Below, in pieces: positions 16,058 through 23,375 of a stretch of 31,098 nucleotides of DNA. The stretch comes from Pseudomonadota bacterium (GTDB lineage: Bacteria > Pseudomonadota > Alphaproteobacteria > Caulobacterales > Caulobacteraceae). The notes under the pieces are model-generated. The model ran no database searches. It was not told the DNA's origin and saw only the letters and a program-made list of their open reading frames with translations. A program made the translations under genes and the position numbers. Where the stretch lies: positions 1 to 31,098 of the forward strand of contig JAFAEC010000117.1 in assembly GCA_023424215.1 (NCBI GenBank). Reading direction: 5' to 3'. Within the stretch, counting starts at the first letter, position 1. The number at the start of each line of letters is the position of its first letter.

Positions 16058-16351
16058 CAAGATCACCCGTCCGAAGTTCAGTCCGCGTCGAGTCCCCCCA
16101 TGAGCCAGATCGAAGCCGTCGACGTGGAGATCTCGGTTGTGCTGGGGCGCTCCGTGCTGCCCATGGCCCAGCTGCTGCGCATGGGCCGCGGGGCCGTCAT
16201 TCCGCTCGACGCCTCCGAGCACGACGAGGTCTGGATCCTCGCCAACAACCACCCGGTCGCCCGCGGCGCCATCGAGATCCGCGAGGACCGCATCGCGATC
16301 ACCGTGACGCGCCCGGCCGACGTCTACGATTTCATGGCGGGGGCGGCGTAG
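16055..16351 (+). CDS. FliN/FliM-type flagellar motor switch (SpoA domain) protein
   Basis: The 98-residue product is mostly one SpoA (surface presentation of antigens) domain from about residue 20: VDVEISVVLGRSVLPMAQLL, GRGAVIPLDASEHDEVWILA and ARGAIEIREDRIAITVT, the pattern of FliN C-ring subunits. It stands apart from any flagellar operon and could be the main FliN or a second copy. The ATG at 16055 has GGGAG upstream; a GTG at 16037 would add six residues. The gene ends just six bases before the heptamer array of the four-helix-bundle cassette. Confidence 0.85.
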   Translation: MQDHPSEVQSASSPPMSQIEAVDVEISVVLGRSVLPMAQLLRMGRGAVIPLDASEHDEVWILANNHPVARGAIEIREDRIAITVTRPADVYDFMAGAA

Positions 16352-16356
16352 GGGAA

Positions 16357-16392
16357 GGCGGTAAGCGGTAGGCAACAGGCAACAGGCAACAG
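16357..16392 (+). repeat. Left 7-bp-periodic array of the four-helix-bundle cassette
   Basis: Five consecutive heptamers can be read from 16357: GGCGGTA, AGCGGTA and three copies of GGCAACA. The array starts six bases after the FliN-like stop. Read on the opposite strand, the same heptamer order appears on the other side of the four-helix-bundle gene. Confidence 0.75.
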
Positions 16393-16418
16393 TGGAGTAG
16401 CGCCTTCGGGAGGTGTGA

Positions 16419-16793
16419 ATGTCCGCAGTTCGTAGCCACCGTGACCTGCTGGTCTGGCAGAAGGCGATGGACATCGCCGTGGCCACCTATGCGCTGACAC
16501 GCAGCTATCCCCGGGACGAACTCTTCGGCCTCACCTCGCAGAGCCGGCGCGCCGCCGCCTCGATCGCCGCCAACATCGCCGAAGGCTACGGCCGCGCCAG
16601 CAAGTCGGCCTATCTGAACTTCCTGCGGATCGCCCGCGGGTCCCTCAAGGAGCTTGAGACCCATCTGATCCTCGCGGAACGCGTCGGGCTCGCCCCGCCC
16701 CAGACCGCCGAACCGCTTCTGGAGCAGGCGGACGAGTTGGGCCGAATGCTCCACGGCCTCATCACGCGCGTGCAGGGCCGCCCCGCCGACTGA
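16419..16793 (+). CDS. Four-helix-bundle protein (23S rRNA intervening-sequence / S23 family)
   Basis: The 124-residue all-helical product has the family hallmarks: HRDLLVWQKAMDIA near the N-terminus, a central SQSRRAAASIAANIAEGYGR and a C-terminal helix pair with LKELETHLILAERVG. The family is named from proteins encoded in intervening sequences of bacterial 23S rRNA genes and is related to the Avd accessory proteins of diversity-generating retroelements. The function of the stand-alone members is unknown. GGGAGG (16408-16413) before the ATG gives strong translation. It is enclosed by inverted 7-bp-periodic arrays and sits between a FliN-like gene and a tRNA gene. Confidence 0.9.
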   Translation: MSAVRSHRDLLVWQKAMDIAVATYALTRSYPRDELFGLTSQSRRAAASIAANIAEGYGRASKSAYLNFLRIARGSLKELETHLILAERVGLAPPQTAEPLLEQADELGRMLHGLITRVQGRPAD

Positions 16794-16815
16794 CGTGCCC
16801 CCACGCTCAGCCACC

Positions 16816-16857
16816 TGATGCCTGCTGCCTGCTGCCCGTTGCCTACCGCCCAATTCC
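16816..16857 (-). repeat. Right 7-bp-periodic array, inverted relative to the left one
   Basis: Read on the plus strand the heptamers are TGATGCC, TGCTGCC, TGCTGCC, CGTTGCC and TACCGCC, with a possible extra CAATTCC. Their reverse complements follow the same order and sequence class as the left array. The pyrimidine-rich spacer to the tRNA follows. Confidence 0.72.
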
Positions 16858-16916
16858 TCCCCCCGCCCCCCTTCCCTTTCGCCCCGACACCCGCTATCTG
16901 CCCCCCTCCGATGCGA

Positions 16917-17001
16917 GCGGTCGTGGCGGAATTGGTAGACGCGCAGCGTTGAGGTCGCTGTGGGGCAACCCGTGGAAGTTCGAGTCTTCTCGACCGCACC
17001 A
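16917..17001 (+). tRNA. tRNA-Leu (GAG)
   Basis: The acceptor stem GCGGTCG/CGACCGC pairs perfectly over 7 bp, with discriminator A and encoded CCA at 16999-17001. The anticodon stem CAGCG/CGCTG encloses the loop TTGAGGT, giving anticodon GAG at 16951-16953. The long variable arm (TGGGGCAACCCG) is typical of class II tRNA-Leu, and the T arm contains GTTCGAGTC. It reads CUC and CUU codons. Confidence 0.97.
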
Positions 17002-17068
17002 AATCGGAACTGAATATTATTTTCGAGGAAAATCATCGGCTTGTAGCTGACGTTTTGGGAGTCCCGGC

Positions 17069-18481
17069 ATGAACTCCAACTCATTGCCCCTCCCCGTCGC
17101 CGATGAGGACATCGAGCACGTCGCCCTCGACGAGGACTACGTCCTCACCCCCGCCTTCGTCGAGAAGGTCGTCGACGCCGCCGACGACGGCGACGGCCTC
17201 AAGCTCCGCGGCCTGCTCGAGGACCTGCACCCCGCCGACGTCGCCGACCTGATGGGCTTCCTGACGGCCGAGCATCGCGCCGTCGTCACCCTCTGGCTGC
17301 CGCCGGACCTGCTGGCCGAGACCCTGCCCGAGCTCGACGACGGCATCCGCGAGGAGGTGCTGGAGCGCGTTCCCCACCTGACCCTCGCCGAGGCCCTGCA
17401 GGAGCTCGACTCCGACGACGCGGCGGCGGTGGTCGAGGACCTCGAGGACGACCAGCGCGAGAAGGTGCTGGCGGCCATGCCCGAGGTAGACCGCGCCGCC
17501 ATCGAAAGCTCGCTGGGCTACGCCGAGGACTCCGCCGGCCGCCTGATGCAGCGCGAGGTCATGGCCGCGCCGCAGTTCTGGAACGTCGGCGACACCATCG
17601 ACCACGTCCGCGCCCAGGGCGAGGAACTGCCCGAGCTGTTCTTCGACATCTACGTCGTCGACCCGTTGAACCGCCCCGTCGGCGGCGTCCCCGTCAGCCG
17701 CCTGCTGCGCACGCCGCGCGCCACGCCGCTCAGCGAGATCATGGACCCGGTCAACGAGATCGCCGTCGACCAGGACCAGGAAGAGGTCGCCTACATCTTC
17801 GAGAAGTACCACCTCATCTCCGCCCCGGTCATCGACAGCGCCGGGCGGCTGGTGGGACAGGTCACCGTCGACGACATCGTCAACATCATCCAGGAGGAGA
17901 ACCGCGAGGACATCCTCCGCCTCGCCGGCGTCGCCGACGAGGATCGCGGCTCCTCCGTGCCCGAGATCGTCCGCGGCCGCGTGCCGTGGCTGGCCATCAA
18001 CCTGGCGACGGCGGTTCTCGGGGCCAGCGTGATCGGCTGGTTCGAGGGCACCATCCAGCAGATCGTGGCCCTCGCCATCCTCATGCCGATTGTCTCGGCC
18101 ATCGGCGGGAACGCGGGCACCCAGGCCCTGACGGTGACCGTCCGCGCCCTGGCCACCCGCGAGCTGAACAGTTCGAACGCGCCGCGCACCTTCTGGCGTG
18201 AAATGCTGGTGGGGATGGCCAACGGGCTGGTGCTGGCGCCCCTGATCGGCGTCGCCACCGCCTTCTGGTTCTGGGACGAGGACTGGAGGATCGGCCTGGT
18301 CATCGCCGCCGCCATGGTGCTGAACCTGCTGGTCGCCGCAACCGTGGGGGTGCTGACCCCCCTCACCCTGTCGCGGCTGAAGTTCGACCCCGCCGTCTCC
18401 TCCGCCGTCTTCGTCACGGCCACGACCGACTTCTTCGGTTTCCTGATCTTCCTCGGGCTGGCGACGATCGTCCTGCTCTAG
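17069..18481 (+). CDS. mgtE: Magnesium transporter MgtE
   Basis: The 470-residue product has the MgtE order: an acidic N-terminal domain of helical repeats (about 35-140), two CBS domains (about 145-270) and five membrane helices from about residue 300. The pore-region motif GGNAGT is at 346-351, and the conserved Asp454 in TTDFFGF corresponds to the Mg-binding Asp of the channel pore. The cytoplasmic N and CBS domains close the channel when magnesium is high. The gene lies 67 bases after the tRNA and appears monocistronic; spmX follows after 61 bases. Confidence 0.95.
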   Translation: MNSNSLPLPVADEDIEHVALDEDYVLTPAFVEKVVDAADDGDGLKLRGLLEDLHPADVADLMGFLTAEHRAVVTLWLPPDLLAETLPELDDGIREEVLERVPHLTLAEALQELDSDDAAAVVEDLEDDQREKVLAAMPEVDRAAIESSLGYAEDSAGRLMQREVMAAPQFWNVGDTIDHVRAQGEELPELFFDIYVVDPLNRPVGGVPVSRLLRTPRATPLSEIMDPVNEIAVDQDQEEVAYIFEKYHLISAPVIDSAGRLVGQVTVDDIVNIIQEENREDILRLAGVADEDRGSSVPEIVRGRVPWLAINLATAVLGASVIGWFEGTIQQIVALAILMPIVSAIGGNAGTQALTVTVRALATRELNSSNAPRTFWREMLVGMANGLVLAPLIGVATAFWFWDEDWRIGLVIAAAMVLNLLVAATVGVLTPLTLSRLKFDPAVSSAVFVTATTDFFGFLIFLGLATIVLL

Positions 18482-18542
18482 GCGCAAGGCTTGCTGGTTC
18501 GCTTGGCGAGCGAGCGTTTGCGTCTCGATTTGGGTCAATCCG

Positions 18543-19742
18543 GTGTCCGACACGGCCAGATCACGTCTGAAGGTCTCCCGCGAGGGAGTCGTCCTCATCA
18601 AGAGCTTCGAGGGCTTCCGTCCGCGCGCCGTCCTCAATGAGGAGGGCCGCTGGACCATCGGCTATGGCCATACGGCCTCGGCCCGCGAAGGCCTGACTGT
18701 CGGCGAACAGGACGCCGAACTGCTCCTGCAGTACGACCTGCTGCCGGTGGTGAAGGCCCTGAACGAGCAGGTCGCCATTCCCCTGAACCAGCACCAGTTC
18801 GACGCCCTGGCCAGCTTCGCCATATCGGTGGGCGTCGAGCGGTTTCTGGCCTCGGACGTGCTCGGGCGACTGAACGCCGGCCGCGCGAGCGAGGCCGCCG
18901 ACGCCCTGTTCGGGTGGCCGGAGCCGCCGGCTCCGGACAGCGCGCTGCGCCGTCGCGCCGCGGAACGCGCCCTGTTCGTCGCAGATCCGGAATCTCCGAT
19001 CCACCTCGCGGACCTGCTGGTCGCCCCCCTGCCCCCGCCCGAAGGAACGTCCGGGCCGGTTCCGGCCGAGGCCCATGCGCCCGAGGCCGCCGTCCTGCCG
19101 GTCGAAGGGACGGAATCCTCCTCCGGTCCCTGGACGGCTCACGAGTCGACGGGCGCAGCGCCGGCGGACCCGCGCTTCTTCCCCTATGCGGGCGTGGGCA
19201 GCGGGCCGCTGCCCGGCTTTCCACTCCTCAAGGAGACCACACCCGCGGCGCAGGAGGATCAGGCCGCTACCGCGCCTGCAGAGACCGGATCTCCCGCAAG
19301 CGCCTCGGAAGGCGACTTCCCGGCTCTGGCGGAACCCGCTCCCGCCATGGCTCCGGTGGAGCCGCTGACCGCTGCGCCGGTGGCTGAATCCGGCTTTCCC
19401 GACAGCGGGTCCATGCCCGCGGGACCGGGCGAGCCCGCCGCGCACTCGCCCGACGCGATGGAAGTCTTCGGCGACGAGCCGCAACTCTCCGTCCTTCGCC
19501 ACGAGAATGAGCCGGCGGCGCCGCGCAGATTCGACTGGGGGCAGACGGGCGCCTTCGTGATCATGGGCGTGGTGGGACTGGGCGCCTGCGCCGCCGCGGC
19601 CGCCGCATTCCGCAAGGCGATGAGCGACGATTCGTTCATGGGCGACTTCACGCTCATCGGCTGGATGCTGGCCTTGATCGGCCTGACCTGCGTCGGCATC
19701 TCCTCGTGGAGCCTGTATCGGCGCTGGGGTCGGCCCGACTGA
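18543..19742 (+). CDS. spmX: SpmX-type polar muramidase-like protein
   Basis: The 399-residue product has a phage-type GH24 lysozyme domain (about 10-150), a long Pro/Ala/Glu-rich linker (about 155-330) and two C-terminal membrane segments (about 338-360 and 372-393). This architecture is that of Caulobacter SpmX, which marks the stalked pole and recruits the kinase DivJ. Glu23 in KSFEGFR aligns with the T4 lysozyme catalytic Glu and Thr38 with its Thr26, but the catalytic Asp position is Asn32. This agrees with the known view that the SpmX domain was repurposed for oligomerisation. The start is GTG 18543 with a weak ribosome-binding site. Confidence 0.9.
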   Translation: MSDTARSRLKVSREGVVLIKSFEGFRPRAVLNEEGRWTIGYGHTASAREGLTVGEQDAELLLQYDLLPVVKALNEQVAIPLNQHQFDALASFAISVGVERFLASDVLGRLNAGRASEAADALFGWPEPPAPDSALRRRAAERALFVADPESPIHLADLLVAPLPPPEGTSGPVPAEAHAPEAAVLPVEGTESSSGPWTAHESTGAAPADPRFFPYAGVGSGPLPGFPLLKETTPAAQEDQAATAPAETGSPASASEGDFPALAEPAPAMAPVEPLTAAPVAESGFPDSGSMPAGPGEPAAHSPDAMEVFGDEPQLSVLRHENEPAAPRRFDWGQTGAFVIMGVVGLGACAAAAAAFRKAMSDDSFMGDFTLIGWMLALIGLTCVGISSWSLYRRWGRPD

Positions 19743-19779
19743 CTTTGCCCGGCGCGTCGGCGGTGCTACGCCCGCCGTC

Positions 19780-20943
19780 ATGAGCATTCCCAACGCCCCC
19801 CAATCGATGGAATTCGGCCTCGGCGAAACCGCCGACGCCATTCGCGACACCACCGCCCGCTGGGCCGCCGACCGGCTGGCGCCGCTGGCCGCCGAGATCG
19901 ACGAGAAGAACCAGTTCCGCCGCGAGCTGTGGCCCGAGATGGGAGAGCTGGGGCTGCACGGAATCACCGTCGAGGAAGAATGGGGCGGCCTTGGCCTCGG
20001 CTACCTCGAACACGTCGTGGCCATGGAGGAGGTGTCGCGCGCCTCGGCCTCGATCGGCCTGTCCTACGGCGCCCACTCCAACCTCTGCGTCAACCAGATC
20101 CGCCGCTGGGGCACGGACGAGCAGAAGCGCCGCTATCTGCCGAAGCTGATCTCCGGCGAGCACGTGGGCTCCCTGGCCATGTCGGAGGCCGGCTCGGGCT
20201 CGGACGTCATGTCGATGCGCACCCGCGCCGAAAAGAAGGGCGACCGCTACGTCCTCAACGGCACCAAGTTCTGGATCACCAACGCCCCCTCGGCCGACAC
20301 CCTGGTGGTCTATGCCCGCACCGGCGAGGGCAACGGCGGGGTCACCGCCTTCCTGATCGAGAAGGGCTTCAAGGGCTTCAGCGTCTCGAAGAAGCTGGAC
20401 AAGATGGGCATGCGCGGTTCGGACACCGCGGAGCTGGTGTTCGAGGACTGCGAGGTTCCGGAAGAGAACGTCATGGGCCCGGTCGGCGGCGGCGCCGGGG
20501 TGCTGATGAGCGGCCTCGACTATGAGCGGGCGGTGCTGTCGGCCGGGCCGCTGGGCATCATGCAGGCGGCGCTGGACGTGGTCCTGCCCTACGTCCGCGA
20601 GCGCAAGCAGTTCGGCAAGCCGATCGGCAGCTTCCAGCTGATGCAGGCCAAGGTCGCCGACATGTACGTGGCCCTGAACTCGGCCCGCGCCTATGTCTAC
20701 GCCGTGGCCCGGGCCTGCGACGCCGGCAAGACGACGCGCTACGACGCGGCGGGGGCGATCCTGCTGGCCTCGGAGAACGCCGTGAAGGTGTCGCTGGAGG
20801 CCGTGCAGGCGCTGGGCGGGGCCGGCTACACGAAGGAGTGGCCGGTCGAGCGGCTGGTGCGTGACGCCAAGCTCTACGACATCGGCGCCGGCACCAACGA
20901 GATCCGCCGCTTCCTGATCGGACGGGAGTTGCTGGGAGGGTGA
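19780..20943 (+). CDS. Isovaleryl-CoA dehydrogenase (acyl-CoA dehydrogenase family)
   Basis: The 387-residue product is a full-length acyl-CoA dehydrogenase with flavin signatures AMSEAGSGSDV and KFWITNAPSADT, the ERKQFGKPIGSFQ segment and a C-terminal QALGGAGYTKEWPVERLVRD. The catalytic base marks the subgroup: Glu249 lies in LDYERAVLSAGPLG as in isovaleryl-CoA dehydrogenase, while the position used in medium-chain enzymes is Ala370 in IGAGTNEIRR. It would oxidise isovaleryl-CoA to 3-methylcrotonyl-CoA in leucine breakdown. No carboxylase genes of that pathway are in the window. The following secreted-protein gene overlaps its stop (GTGA). Confidence 0.92.
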   Translation: MSIPNAPQSMEFGLGETADAIRDTTARWAADRLAPLAAEIDEKNQFRRELWPEMGELGLHGITVEEEWGGLGLGYLEHVVAMEEVSRASASIGLSYGAHSNLCVNQIRRWGTDEQKRRYLPKLISGEHVGSLAMSEAGSGSDVMSMRTRAEKKGDRYVLNGTKFWITNAPSADTLVVYARTGEGNGGVTAFLIEKGFKGFSVSKKLDKMGMRGSDTAELVFEDCEVPEENVMGPVGGGAGVLMSGLDYERAVLSAGPLGIMQAALDVVLPYVRERKQFGKPIGSFQLMQAKVADMYVALNSARAYVYAVARACDAGKTTRYDAAGAILLASENAVKVSLEAVQALGGAGYTKEWPVERLVRDAKLYDIGAGTNEIRRFLIGRELLGG

Positions 20944-22331
20944 ACGGTCGGGGGGCCATCGTCGTCGCCGCTCTGATGCTGGCCTCCCCCGCCGCGGCCG
21001 ATCCCGCGTCGCAGGAGGAGCTCGAGGCGGTCGCCCGGCGGGTGCTGGCCCACGAGGACGCACTGTCCCGGCTCTGGCCCGGCTTCTGGCCGCCCGGTCA
21101 GCCGTTCATCATCCACCATCCCGACACAGGGGCTGTCTTCGCAGGCCAGGCCTCCCCCGCAGGCCCCGAGTTCCGGCCAGGGGCCCTGCCCGGCGCGCAC
21201 AGCGGATACGAACTGGATTACCCGTCCGGCGCCCCAGACACCGTCGCCCTCAAGTATGGCGAAGACGTCGCCGATCTCTCGACCCTCTTCCATGAGCAGT
21301 TCCACGACTACCAGCGCGACGCCTTCCGCTGGATCGGCGGCGGTCATGAGGAGTTTGTCGACGTTTCGCTGATCCCGGATCGCGCCGGCTTCGCCGCGGC
21401 CGCCGAGATCGAGCGCCGGGTGCTGGTGGACGCGCTCACGGCCCGCCGCCCCGCCGAACGTCGCCGTTTCGCCCGGGCGTATCTGGCGCTCCGTGAACAC
21501 CGTCTGGGGGCCCTTGCCCCCGAGGTGGCGGCCGCCGAGGCCCACCGCGAGTGGACCGAGGGAACCGCCGAGTATGTCGGGCTCCAGGGCGCCGCCGTGC
21601 TGGCCGGACGCCCCGATCGCGTACGCAGCAGGATCGTCGAGGGATTGCGCCGCGACCTCAACGACGCCCCGGGCGGCTTCTCGATCAACTGGTTCCGCTG
21701 GCGGGCCTACAGCGTCGGCGCGGGCCTGGCGTGGCTTCTGGATGACCTGGGGGCCGACTGGCGTGGCGCCGCCGAGCAGGGAGGCCGCCTCGATGTCCTG
21801 CTCTCGGAGGCCCTCGGCGAAGGGGGCGCTGACGAAGATGGCGCCGCCCTGCTCGCGCGGCGCCGTTTCGCCTCGCTGCGCCGCGACATGGCGGAGAGCC
21901 TCGCACGCGCGCCGTCGGCGCCTTCCAGCCGGGACCAATTCCTGGCCAGCGCGCCGATGCGGCTGGCGATCCACGTCGCCGTCCCGCCGGCCTTGATCCC
22001 GGAGATGGAGATGTCGTTCCAGGCGAAGGGCATGACCCCGCTCCCCGGCGACGCTCTGGCCCTGACCGACCTCGGCTACCTGGTCGTCCGGATCGGCGAG
22101 ACGGAGCTGAGAATATCGGATCGCCCGGTGTTGACGGAGATGGTGGGAGGCGACGCGCGGCAGATTGTCCTGCTGTCGACCTTCGAGGGTCTCGACGGCC
22201 TCATCGCGGCGGCCGGGAGGACCGGCGAACCGGCGCCGCTGAGCCTCGACCTCGACTGGATTCGGTTGCGGGCCAGCGCCGCGACCGTCGAGCTGGTGGA
22301 CAACGAAATCCGCCTGCATCTGGCGCCCTGA
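20940..22331 (+). CDS. Secreted putative metallopeptidase (HExxH) of unrecognised family
   Basis: The 463-residue product starts at GTG 20940, overlapping the dehydrogenase stop, and has a clear signal peptide (NGRGAIVVAALMLASPAAA-DP). Residues 118-122 read HEQFH, a HExxH zinc motif within TLFHEQFHDYQ. About 85 residues later EWTEGTAEYVG provides Glu207, a plausible third ligand of the gluzincin type. The C-terminal 120 residues look beta-rich. I do not recognise the family or substrate. Co-transcription with an acyl-CoA dehydrogenase gives no obvious clue to its role. Confidence 0.7.
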   Translation: MNGRGAIVVAALMLASPAAADPASQEELEAVARRVLAHEDALSRLWPGFWPPGQPFIIHHPDTGAVFAGQASPAGPEFRPGALPGAHSGYELDYPSGAPDTVALKYGEDVADLSTLFHEQFHDYQRDAFRWIGGGHEEFVDVSLIPDRAGFAAAAEIERRVLVDALTARRPAERRRFARAYLALREHRLGALAPEVAAAEAHREWTEGTAEYVGLQGAAVLAGRPDRVRSRIVEGLRRDLNDAPGGFSINWFRWRAYSVGAGLAWLLDDLGADWRGAAEQGGRLDVLLSEALGEGGADEDGAALLARRRFASLRRDMAESLARAPSAPSSRDQFLASAPMRLAIHVAVPPALIPEMEMSFQAKGMTPLPGDALALTDLGYLVVRIGETELRISDRPVLTEMVGGDARQIVLLSTFEGLDGLIAAAGRTGEPAPLSLDLDWIRLRASAATVELVDNEIRLHLAP

Positions 22332-22367
22332 GGCGCGGCGGCGGAACTCCCCGGCGGCGAGGCGATT

Positions 22368-22385
22368 GTCTCCGCGGAAGGAGAC
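22368..22385 (+). promoter_or_regulatory. Hairpin enclosing the ribosome-binding site of the DUF3008 gene
   Basis: GTCTCC (22368-22373) pairs perfectly with GGAGAC (22380-22385) around GCGGAA, and the second arm contains part of the Shine-Dalgarno AAGGAG (22378-22383). When folded, the hairpin would hide the ribosome-binding site five bases before the ATG at 22391. Confidence 0.45.
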
Positions 22386-22390
22386 CACCC

Positions 22391-22579
22391 ATGCCCGCCA
22401 AGTCCGCCGCCCAGCAGAAGGCCGCCGGCGCCGCGCTCAGCGCCAAACGCGGCGACACGCCGAAATCCGATCTGAAGGGGCCCTCGAAATCGATGGCCGA
22501 GTCGATGAGCGAGAAGGAGCTGGAGAAGATGGCCAGCACCAGCCGCAAGGACAAGCCGGAGCACGCGTCGGACGACTGA
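22391..22579 (+). CDS. DUF3008 family small protein
   Basis: The 62-residue, very charged product matches the small DUF3008 family along its whole length: MPAKSAAQQKAAGAALSAKR at the start, a central KSDLKGPSKSMAESMSEKEL and a Lys-rich tail. The family has no known function; members are predicted to be disordered with short helices. Translation starts at ATG 22391 with AAGGAG upstream, inside a hairpin. No co-transcribed neighbour is evident. Confidence 0.9.
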   Translation: MPAKSAAQQKAAGAALSAKRGDTPKSDLKGPSKSMAESMSEKELEKMASTSRKDKPEHASDD

Positions 22580-22687
22580 CGGCGCCGCATGCGCGTCCGG
22601 CGGTCGCATATGGATGTTTGTTAAGTGGCGCTTGCGCGCCGACGTGCCTAGATCGCCGATACAACTGTCCAGCCAGGCCGTCGCCCG

Positions 22688-23320
22688 ATGCCCGACTACG
22701 ACTATCAGAGCGACATCCGGTCCTTCTCCCAGGTGATCGAGGACATCGGCCGCAAGGACAATCCGCGGCTCTATCTCGGAGAACTGGTCGACGCCTTCGG
22801 CGAGCGCGGCTTTGGCGCGCTGATGCTTTTCTTCGGCCTGTTGAACATCGCCATCGGCATTATTCCGGGCACGACCACCGTTCTCGGCGCGCCCCTGCTG
22901 CTCATGGGCCTGCAACTGGCCACCCGGGCGGATCAGCTGTGGCTGCCGCGCTGGGCGATGAAGCGCTGGATCGAGCGCAAGACCTACCGGGAGGGGGTCG
23001 AGAAGGTGCTCCCGCGCGTGCGCATGGTGGAGCGGCTGTCACGCCCCCGGCTTCACGTGATGACCAGCGAGCTGTCGGAGATGCTCATCGGCGTCGCGAC
23101 GGTCGCCCTCGCCTGCATTCTCGTGCTGCCGATCTGGGGCGGCAATCTTGTGCCGGCGCTGATCATCTCGACCTTCGGATTCGGCCTGATGCAGCGCGAC
23201 GGGCTGGTCGTGCTGGTCGGCTGGCTGGGCGTGGCCGGGGTGGGCCTGTTCATCTGGCTGGCCTGGGAGCTGGTCAGCGCCGCTGTCTCCTCCTTCTTCC
23301 AGGCCACGGGCCTGGGCTGA
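22688..23320 (+). CDS. ExoD-family exopolysaccharide synthesis membrane protein
   Basis: The 210-residue product matches the ExoD family: a soluble N-terminal helix (FSQVIEDIGRKDNPRLYLGEL), then ALMLFFGLLNIAIGIIPGTTTVLGAP with the conserved IPG turn, and further membrane segments at about 140-160, 163-180 and 180-200. Rhizobial ExoD mutants have altered exopolysaccharide and alkali sensitivity, but the biochemical role is unknown. It stands alone and is not near the polysaccharide operon at 8498-15114. A hairpin between it and the convergent flagellin gene probably ends both transcripts. Confidence 0.85.
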   Translation: MPDYDYQSDIRSFSQVIEDIGRKDNPRLYLGELVDAFGERGFGALMLFFGLLNIAIGIIPGTTTVLGAPLLLMGLQLATRADQLWLPRWAMKRWIERKTYREGVEKVLPRVRMVERLSRPRLHVMTSELSEMLIGVATVALACILVLPIWGGNLVPALIISTFGFGLMQRDGLVVLVGWLGVAGVGLFIWLAWELVSAAVSSFFQATGLG

Positions 23321-23328
23321 ACGCGAGA

Positions 23329-23354
23329 CGCCGGAGAGGTCTCCCTCCCCGGCG
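23329..23354. terminator. Shared hairpin between convergent exoD-like and flagellin genes
   Basis: An 11-position stem (CGCCGGAGAGG with CCTCCCCGGCG, one A-C mismatch) closes on a TCTC loop in the 55-base gap between the two convergent genes. Neither strand has a T-run after it, so efficiency is uncertain, but its position suits a bidirectional terminator. Confidence 0.45.
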
Positions 23355-23375
23355 CCTGCGAGAACCTGACGTGAA

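Larger units (their letters stand above)
16357..16850 (+). mobile_element. Candidate single-gene cassette bounded by inverted heptamer arrays
   Basis: A 494-bp unit consists of the left array (16357-16391), one complete gene (16419-16793) and the right array (16816-16850) in inverted orientation. Left units are GGCGGTA, AGCGGTA, GGCAACA x3; right units, reverse-complemented, are GGCGGTA, GGCAACG, GGCAGCA x2, GGCATCA. No transposase and no target duplication are visible, so mobility is an inference from the symmetric ends. Confidence 0.4.

Noticed and set aside
16357..16850. CRISPR-like repeats
   Set aside because: The units are contiguous 7-mers without spacers; no cas gene is present.
18482..18542. 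Sigma-54 promoter for spmX, as expected from Caulobacter
   Set aside because: No GG-N10-GC pair with acceptable flanks was found; GG/GC pairs present have 8, 11 or 13 bases between them.
17081..18658. 525-codon open frame on the minus strand opposite mgtE
   Set aside because: It is antisense to a complete MgtE with all motifs; its translation is low-complexity Asp/Gly/Val/Gln sequence, as expected from reading GC-rich codons backward.
18543..19742. Phage endolysin indicating a prophage
   Set aside because: The GH24 domain is joined to a long Pro/Ala-rich linker and two membrane helices, which is the SpmX architecture, and no other phage gene is near.
22343..22366. EcfG-type promoter (GGAAC-N15-CGAT) before the DUF3008 gene
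   Set aside because: The -35 word is exact but the spacer is short and the -10 has a mismatch; too weak to list as a feature.
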